Of a stretch of DNA of 64,000 nt, positions 59,332 through 64,000 are shown one piece after another. Under the pieces are notes generated by a model. It saw nothing but the letters and a program-made list of their open reading frames with translations. It was not told the origin of the DNA and ran no database searches. The stretch is from JAKVCB01 sp965243695 (GTDB taxonomy: Bacteria > Planctomycetota > Planctomycetia > Pirellulales > Lacipirellulaceae), in assembly GCA_965243695.1 (NCBI GenBank), contig CBDEWC010000014.1:496001-560000 (forward strand), written 5' to 3'. Made by a program: the position numbers and the translations under genes. Each line of letters starts with the position of its first letter. Within the stretch, counting starts at the first letter, position 1.

Positions 59332-60444
59332 TTAGCGAGACAATGGTGTGTTGGTTAAGAGCGATGGTAGCCCAGTGTAGAGGTAGTATGCGCGAGGCGT
59401 GGTGAAGTTAAGCAGCGAGACCACGTCGATTGAGAGGGCATGGTCGCTCTGCGTTTGGGCACCCATGAGTGCATCAAGTGCCGAGGTTTGCTTTTGGTAT
59501 TGTACGCAGCGGAGGTCCTTCAAATCGTGTCCGGACAATTTAGCCACTCGATCGATGGCTGCTTCGATGAAGCCAATCTTGTCGACGAGGCCAAGCTGGA
59601 GTGCCTGGGTCGCGGTATAAATCTGGCCAGTTGCGATGTCATCCAGGGCTTTGGGGTTTTCTTTGAAATTAGGGCGACCTGCCTGAATAATCTTTTTAAA
59701 GTCGTCAAAACTCAGATCGACAAGTTTCTGAAGGACTTCCCGTTCCTCCGCATTCATCGGCTTGGTAGGACTTCCCATTTGTTTGAGCGGGCCACTGGCA
59801 ATCGAGTCATCCTGAACATCCCAGGTTTTCAGCAGGCCGGAGATGTCATAGTGCGGGATGATGACCCCGATGGATCCAGTCCAAGTTGTGGGTTCGGCAA
59901 AAATGCTGTCAGGTTCGTTCCCCACAGCCATAGCGATGTAATAGCCCCCGCTGGCGCACATGCTGCCCATGCTGACCACGATGGGGAACTTCTTGTCGCC
60001 CGACTCGCGTTGCTTGACCAGCTCTTTCAAATAATGGTAAAGGTAGTCACTGCCGGTGATGGTTCCTCCGGGAGAATTGATGCGGAGTACCACACCAACG
60101 ACGTTGTCATCTTTCTTAACGCGGTCGATCTGCTTTTTTACAAATCCATTCCCCTCGATGATTGTACCTGCCACCGAGATAATGGCGACTTTGTTGGTTG
60201 CATCGCGCGCGAGCGAATGGAATTTTTCCTGGGGGCCGCTGGTCATATTGAAGTAACTTCGATAAGACGCCGACATTCCCAGAATGACAAAGACGGCAAT
60301 TCCGAGCATCAAGAGCAGAAGTTTGCCAAAGCGCCCAAACATGCTCGCTTTTTGCTGGAGGATGATTTGTGAAGGAGCCGCTTGGGAGGCAGTAGGGCGA
60401 GGGTTATTTGCAGGAATAGCTGCGTTGGGGTCCAAATCAGTCAT
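59332..60444 (-). CDS. sppA: Signal peptide peptidase SppA (S49 family)
   Basis: 370 residues, the short single-domain type. A cytoplasmic proline-rich start, one membrane helix (about 40-58, KLLLLMLGIAVFVILGMSAS), then the protease domain: VAIISVAGTI, VVLRINSPGGTITGSDYLYHYLKEL, nucleophile Ser165 in MGSMCASGGYYIA, TWTGSIGVI, and Lys221 in SGPLKQMGSP as the likely general base. It degrades signal peptides left in the membrane. Followed by rlmN with 13 bases between. Confidence 0.94.
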   Translation of the reverse strand: MTDLDPNAAIPANNPRPTASQAAPSQIILQQKASMFGRFGKLLLLMLGIAVFVILGMSASYRSYFNMTSGPQEKFHSLARDATNKVAIISVAGTIIEGNGFVKKQIDRVKKDDNVVGVVLRINSPGGTITGSDYLYHYLKELVKQRESGDKKFPIVVSMGSMCASGGYYIAMAVGNEPDSIFAEPTTWTGSIGVIIPHYDISGLLKTWDVQDDSIASGPLKQMGSPTKPMNAEEREVLQKLVDLSFDDFKKIIQAGRPNFKENPKALDDIATGQIYTATQALQLGLVDKIGFIEAAIDRVAKLSGHDLKDLRCVQYQKQTSALDALMGAQTQSDHALSIDVVSLLNFTTPRAYYLYTGLPSLLTNTPLSR

Positions 60445-60726
60445 GGGACGGATTCTCCACTGAAAGGTTATTAGGTACCAAATAGCATGTGACAGCTAGT
60501 AATGAGAATTCTAAGCGCAGGGAAGGATTGAACAAGTTGCCACGGAAAGCAAATCCCAGGGATGGCGTTTTGGTCCTGCCTAGACAGGCCGCAATGGGAT
60601 AGAATTTGGGGGTATGCCACCCCTGAAGTAGCTCAGCGGGTGTTGCCTCGATTGCCAGACTGCGGCTACAGTACAGTCTGGGTTTCTCCAGAATCACCAT
60701 CAACAATTGCCGCAAGGAGCCACCGG

Positions 60727-61476
60727 GTGTTTGTTTCTGCGTCCACGGAATGTTTTCCTGAACTTTCGCCGCCCGAAATTCTGCAAATCTTGGTGGATTT
60801 GCAGTTCACAGCCGTTGAGTTGGCTGTCCATGAAGAAGGGGGCTTTGTGCGACCGTCTGAGGTACTGGCTGATATTGACAAGGCGGCCCATTTTTGCCGC
60901 GACACCCATCGGCTTGATATCTCCGGCTTGAATGTCCAGCTTGCCACCGAGGGAGAAGCCTATTACAAGCAATTTGAAGCCATCAGCAAAATGGCGAAGG
61001 TCATTAAGGTGGTGACCATCATCATTCCATCCGCGGAGTTGGGCACCCCTTTTAACGAGGAAATCGAGCGACTCCGGCGACTTGTGAACATAGCTTCACT
61101 GGATGGTGCTGTGGTTTGTGTCAAAACAGAGATTGGTCGAATGACCGAGGATCCTAGTACGGCAGTTGTCCTCTGCGACAACGTCAAGGGTCTCCGGCTG
61201 TCACTCGACCCAAGTCACTACATTGCCGGACCTCATCAGGACGCTAATTACGACAAGGTATTTCCCTACGTTCAACACGTGCATTTGCGCGATTCGACCA
61301 AAGAGACTCTCCAGGTTCGTGTGGGGCAGGGGGAAGTTGATTACGGCAGGCTCTTGCAACAGCTTGCCAAAGTTAAATACGACCGCGCCTTGTCGGTCCA
61401 CATGGAGCCAATCGAGGGACTCGATCACCGTGCCGAAATGCGCAAAATCCGGTTGCTTTTAGACAGCCTCTTATAA
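60727..61476 (+). CDS. Sugar phosphate isomerase/epimerase family protein (AP endonuclease 2-like TIM barrel)
   Basis: 249 residues from the GTG at 60727, which follows AGGAG at seven bases; the frame is open to 60562 but the extra residues look non-coding. VFVSASTECFPELSPPEILQILVDLQFTAVELAVHEEGG, VKVVTIIIPSAELGTPFNEEIERLRRLVNIA, CVKTEIGRM, LRLSLDPSHYIAG, VQHVHLRDSTKETLQVRVGQGEVDYGRLL and LSVHMEPIEG place metal-binding Glu, Asp-His, His and Glu residues in the order typical of xylose-isomerase-like TIM barrels. Substrate unknown. Confidence 0.9.
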   Translation: MFVSASTECFPELSPPEILQILVDLQFTAVELAVHEEGGFVRPSEVLADIDKAAHFCRDTHRLDISGLNVQLATEGEAYYKQFEAISKMAKVIKVVTIIIPSAELGTPFNEEIERLRRLVNIASLDGAVVCVKTEIGRMTEDPSTAVVLCDNVKGLRLSLDPSHYIAGPHQDANYDKVFPYVQHVHLRDSTKETLQVRVGQGEVDYGRLLQQLAKVKYDRALSVHMEPIEGLDHRAEMRKIRLLLDSLL

Positions 61477-61829
61477 AGAATCGAGTATCTGATGGGTCCT
61501 TTCAGTAGCCTTTCTTAAGGGGTTTTGCATTTCTTTGACGTTGCACCCTCGAGAAAATCCATGTGGCGTCAAGGAGTCGTTTTGGTGAGGTGCTCCGGTT
61601 TCGTAGCGATATTTTTCTGATCACCATGAGTCAAGGGAAAATCGAGACGCCTTTTCTGCGGAACTTTGTCTGTGGTGAGGGGTTACTAGTATTGGATGTG
61701 TCGGCTTGCGCGGTATCTGCGCGGTATCTGCGCAGTTCAACCAGGTAGTCGCTGGATCCCCATATTCACTTGCCCTAAAGTAACAGCCGTATAGGGCATT
61801 TTTCCTTTAAGAGACGGAGAAAGGCACAC
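61477..61829. other. Intergenic region upstream of the third sigma factor
   Basis: 353 bp, plus-strand genes on both sides. It contains an 11-bp repeat at 61708. No gene was recognised. The sigma/anti-sigma promoter should lie in the last 100 bp. Confidence 0.45.
61708..61735. repeat. Two and a half copies of an 11-bp unit
   Basis: GCGCGGTATCT at 61708 and 61719, then GCGCAG. Located about 100 bp before the sigma factor gene. Confidence 0.85.
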
Positions 61830-62450
61830 TTGTCGATTAGCGAGTCAACGGCCCAGCGATACACGCTCCAAGACCCAGATGTGCGGTTGATGCTCCAGGT
61901 GCGCGACGACGACAACGCAGCTGCCTTTGAAGAGCTGATGCAACGCTATCAGAATCGACTGGTATCCTTGCTGGCGCATCAGGTCGGGCGACGTGACATG
62001 GCAGAGGATTTGGCCCAGGATGTCTTTCTGCGTGTCTATCGGTCGCGCAAACGTTATGTGCCGGGCGCCAAGTTTTCAACCTGGTTGTTTACCATTGCAA
62101 ACAATGTGGCGCTCAATGCAGTGCGAACTCTTGCCCGCCGCAAAGAGGTAAACCTGGCTGCGCCGAGTGCGGCAGAGACGGGTGCCAATGCCATTGAGGT
62201 AAAGGCACTAGCAGCCAGCGGACTAATGCCGACCCGACAATTCGACAAAGCTGAACTGCTGCAAATCATACAGAGAGCGATTGAAACACTCAACGATCGC
62301 CAACGTATGGCTGTTTTGTTATGTAAGTTTGAGCACATGAGCTACGTAGAAATTGGCGAAATTATGGAGATGTCCCCCCAGGCAATCAAGTCATTGCTAT
62401 CTCGGGCGAGAGGCAAACTCCGCGAAGTGATCGAACCGTATGTGACCTAG
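61830..62450 (+). CDS. ECF RNA polymerase sigma factor
   Basis: 206 residues from a TTG at 61830 with an AAAGG site just upstream. Region 2: AAFEELMQRYQNRLVSLLAHQVGRRDMAEDLAQDVFLRVYRSRKRYVPGAKFSTWLFTIANNVALNAVR. Region 4: AIETLNDRQRMAVLLCKFEHMSYVEIGEIMEMSPQAIKSLLSRARGKLREVIE. The linker of about 40 residues is typical of planctomycete members. The partner starts three bases after the stop, so the two are coupled. Confidence 0.95.
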   Translation: MSISESTAQRYTLQDPDVRLMLQVRDDDNAAAFEELMQRYQNRLVSLLAHQVGRRDMAEDLAQDVFLRVYRSRKRYVPGAKFSTWLFTIANNVALNAVRTLARRKEVNLAAPSAAETGANAIEVKALAASGLMPTRQFDKAELLQIIQRAIETLNDRQRMAVLLCKFEHMSYVEIGEIMEMSPQAIKSLLSRARGKLREVIEPYVT

Positions 62451-62453
62451 CCG

Positions 62454-63962
62454 ATGAATTCCCCCCAAGCAAATAATGATCGTGAACTAGAAGAGTTGGT
62501 TGCCTACCTTGATGGCGAGTTGCAACCACAACGGCGGGGCGCCGTGGAGAAACGGCTATCCAAAGATGATACGTACTTGCATGAGCTGCAAAGCTTGGAC
62601 AACGTCTGGAGTGCCCTCGATGAACTCCCCCAGGCCACGGTCGACGCATCATTTTCTCGTGATACGATTGAAATGGTGGCAGTGGCGGAAGAACGCGATC
62701 TAGCAAAGCAAACCACATGGTTGCCGGTCCGCCGACGCCAACAGTTCTTTTTTGCAATAGTGGGTATCCTGGCCGCAACTGCGGGATTTGCGGCTACCCG
62801 AATTCTGATTCCCAACCCCAACGCCTTGATTCTCGACGACTTGCCCATTATCGAACATCTTGATGTCTACGCACAGTTTCCAAGCAAGAACCTCCTGCAA
62901 AAATTGCACGACGAGTCAATTCTCCCAATGGTGAACACAAAAAAGGTGGCTGGGAGACCTTTTGAAGGGGAATTAAACACCGACGCTGACAGAACCTCGC
63001 AGGCCCACAGGCGTATCGAAGCGATGGAAGTGGCCGATCGCGGGGAGCTCCTGGCCAAGCAAAGTCGTTACCGTACTCAGTTTTCAGAAGCTGAGCGTCA
63101 ACAAATGCGCGAACTCCACCAGAAGCTGGCAACAGCAGACGACGCGGACCAACTGGAAGAGACGGTTGCTACACTGCAAAAATGGCTCGATCAACGTACA
63201 CCTGGAGAAAAGGCCGAGCTGCGTAAAAGTTCTCCTCGGCAAGTGTTGCGGATGATACGCGCGCAAGTTCACGCTGCAAAACGGTCCTTGTCGGAACAGG
63301 ATGCCGCGGCCTTGAAAAAGGAAAGCGAGTCATTTTTTCAGGAGAATAAAAGTGAGGTTGCAGAGCGGTTCAGTCGCGGAAAAACCCCTGGCGTGGAGCG
63401 GATGATCCGCCAGCGACCCGACGCACTAGCTGCCATATTTGTGGTGCGGATGCTCGAATCCGGACGTGGAAGAGAAGAGCTGTATGGACGCATGACAGAC
63501 GTTTTGAGCGAGCCGTTGCAAAAACATCTCACTCAATTGCCTCCGCCGGAAGCGAGGAGGCAATTGCGACATTGGATTCGTGAAGCGTTTTCAGGTGAGG
63601 TCACAGCGGGGGACCTGGAAGATTTCTTTGTCACGGAGTTCAACAACGACGAGAGAGAAGATCTTTTGGCAATGCCCTGGCCAGAAATGGAAAAGCAATT
63701 AGTTGAGAGTTATCAGAAGCATATGTTATCGACTCCCAATGGCCAATCTCTTCCTCAAGAGATGGACCATTATCGCCCCAAGCGGCGCGATGAGCGTGGG
63801 CCACCGTTTGGACCCGATCAGCGGATCCACCGGCGCCGTGAGCGCGGTGGTGAATTTGGCCCACCACCAGGAGGAAGACCGGGCGAACCGCGCCGCGGTC
63901 CTCGCGGTTCTGGTTCCCAGGGCCCGCCACGACCACCGCGGTCTCAGGAAAATCAGCGGTAG
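62454..63962 (+). CDS. Anti-sigma factor-like membrane protein with long extracytoplasmic part
   Basis: 502 residues. Cytoplasmic residues 11-60 (ELEELVAYLDGELQPQRRGAVEKRLSKDDTYLHELQSLDNVWSALDELP) match the zinc-less anti-sigma helix bundle. One membrane helix lies at about 97-119 (FFFAIVGILAATAGFAATRILIP). The extracytoplasmic part is alpha-helical and charged (for example ELHQKLATADDADQLEETVATLQKWLDQ) and ends in a 70-residue tail very rich in Pro, Arg and Gly. It starts three bases after the sigma gene. The helical region faintly recalls periplasmic sensor domains of the Spy/CpxP kind, without the key motif. Confidence 0.85.
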   Translation: MNSPQANNDRELEELVAYLDGELQPQRRGAVEKRLSKDDTYLHELQSLDNVWSALDELPQATVDASFSRDTIEMVAVAEERDLAKQTTWLPVRRRQQFFFAIVGILAATAGFAATRILIPNPNALILDDLPIIEHLDVYAQFPSKNLLQKLHDESILPMVNTKKVAGRPFEGELNTDADRTSQAHRRIEAMEVADRGELLAKQSRYRTQFSEAERQQMRELHQKLATADDADQLEETVATLQKWLDQRTPGEKAELRKSSPRQVLRMIRAQVHAAKRSLSEQDAAALKKESESFFQENKSEVAERFSRGKTPGVERMIRQRPDALAAIFVVRMLESGRGREELYGRMTDVLSEPLQKHLTQLPPPEARRQLRHWIREAFSGEVTAGDLEDFFVTEFNNDEREDLLAMPWPEMEKQLVESYQKHMLSTPNGQSLPQEMDHYRPKRRDERGPPFGPDQRIHRRRERGGEFGPPPGGRPGEPRRGPRGSGSQGPPRPPRSQENQR

Positions 63963-64000
63963 CTGTACAGGTTTTATTGGAATTGATGAACTTGCTAGGT

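Overview
The window is a chromosomal segment of a planctomycete, most likely of the Pirellula/Rhodopirellula group. The evidence is two DUF1549/DUF1553 plus DUF1501 gene pairs and a third DUF1501 remnant, an LRR protein with the planctomycete membrane signature (FGLRTLLL), several proteins that look lineage-restricted, three ECF sigma/anti-sigma pairs, and a PDZ-containing Lgt. Most of the window is ordinary, loosely packed housekeeping and planctomycete-specific genes. No CRISPR array, intact transposon or complete prophage was seen.

Layout. 1-10 kb: two divisions of secreted c-heme DUF1549/DUF1553 and DUF1501 proteins with katG (catalase-peroxidase) between them. 10.2-12.6 kb: a scarred accessory region with a DUF1501 C-terminal remnant fused to a tRNA 3' end, an integrase-tail ORF, a small zinc-ribbon gene, a TauD-like dioxygenase, and a truncated tyrosine recombinase running into the 3' end of tmRNA (ssrA, minus strand, with a clear terminator). 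13-19.4 kb: LRR protein, MOSC protein, CrtI/PYROXD2-like flavoprotein, RNase HII-like protein, and a site-2 protease split by an apparent frameshift. 19.5-25.1 kb: pyruvate dehydrogenase operon lpd-aceE-aceF (minus). 25.3-34.3 kb: bioA, K+ channel, AI-2E-type permease, epimerase, DUF2878, rhomboid, a coiled-coil membrane protein and bioF. 34.5-42.9 kb: ECF sigma/anti-sigma, CDGSH protein, two hypotheticals, Tex, and a small gene whose stop codon starts an 11-copy 25-bp tandem array. 43.5-51.2 kb: hydrolase, amidohydrolase, OPT transporter, hypotheticals and a 2Fe-2S thioredoxin-like ferredoxin. 51.3-57 kb: a fused HemD-HemE gene, folK-panC (panC carries a perfect 108-bp internal duplication) and lgt with a PDZ-like insertion. 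57-64 kb: two more ECF sigma/anti-sigma pairs flanking rlmN, sppA and a TIM-barrel epimerase.

How the genes work together. lpd-aceE-aceF supply acetyl-CoA. bioA and bioF sit in one 9-kb region and give two biotin steps. folK and panC overlap by four bases and are probably co-translated. hemDE joins two consecutive heme-pathway steps. Envelope proteolysis and lipoprotein maturation are represented by rhomboid, S2P, SppA and Lgt. The three sigma/anti-sigma pairs point to envelope or stress signalling.

The most unusual general property is the density of short, nearly perfect tandem duplications (11 to 108 bp, 2 to 11 copies) at about a dozen unrelated loci, both inside and between genes.
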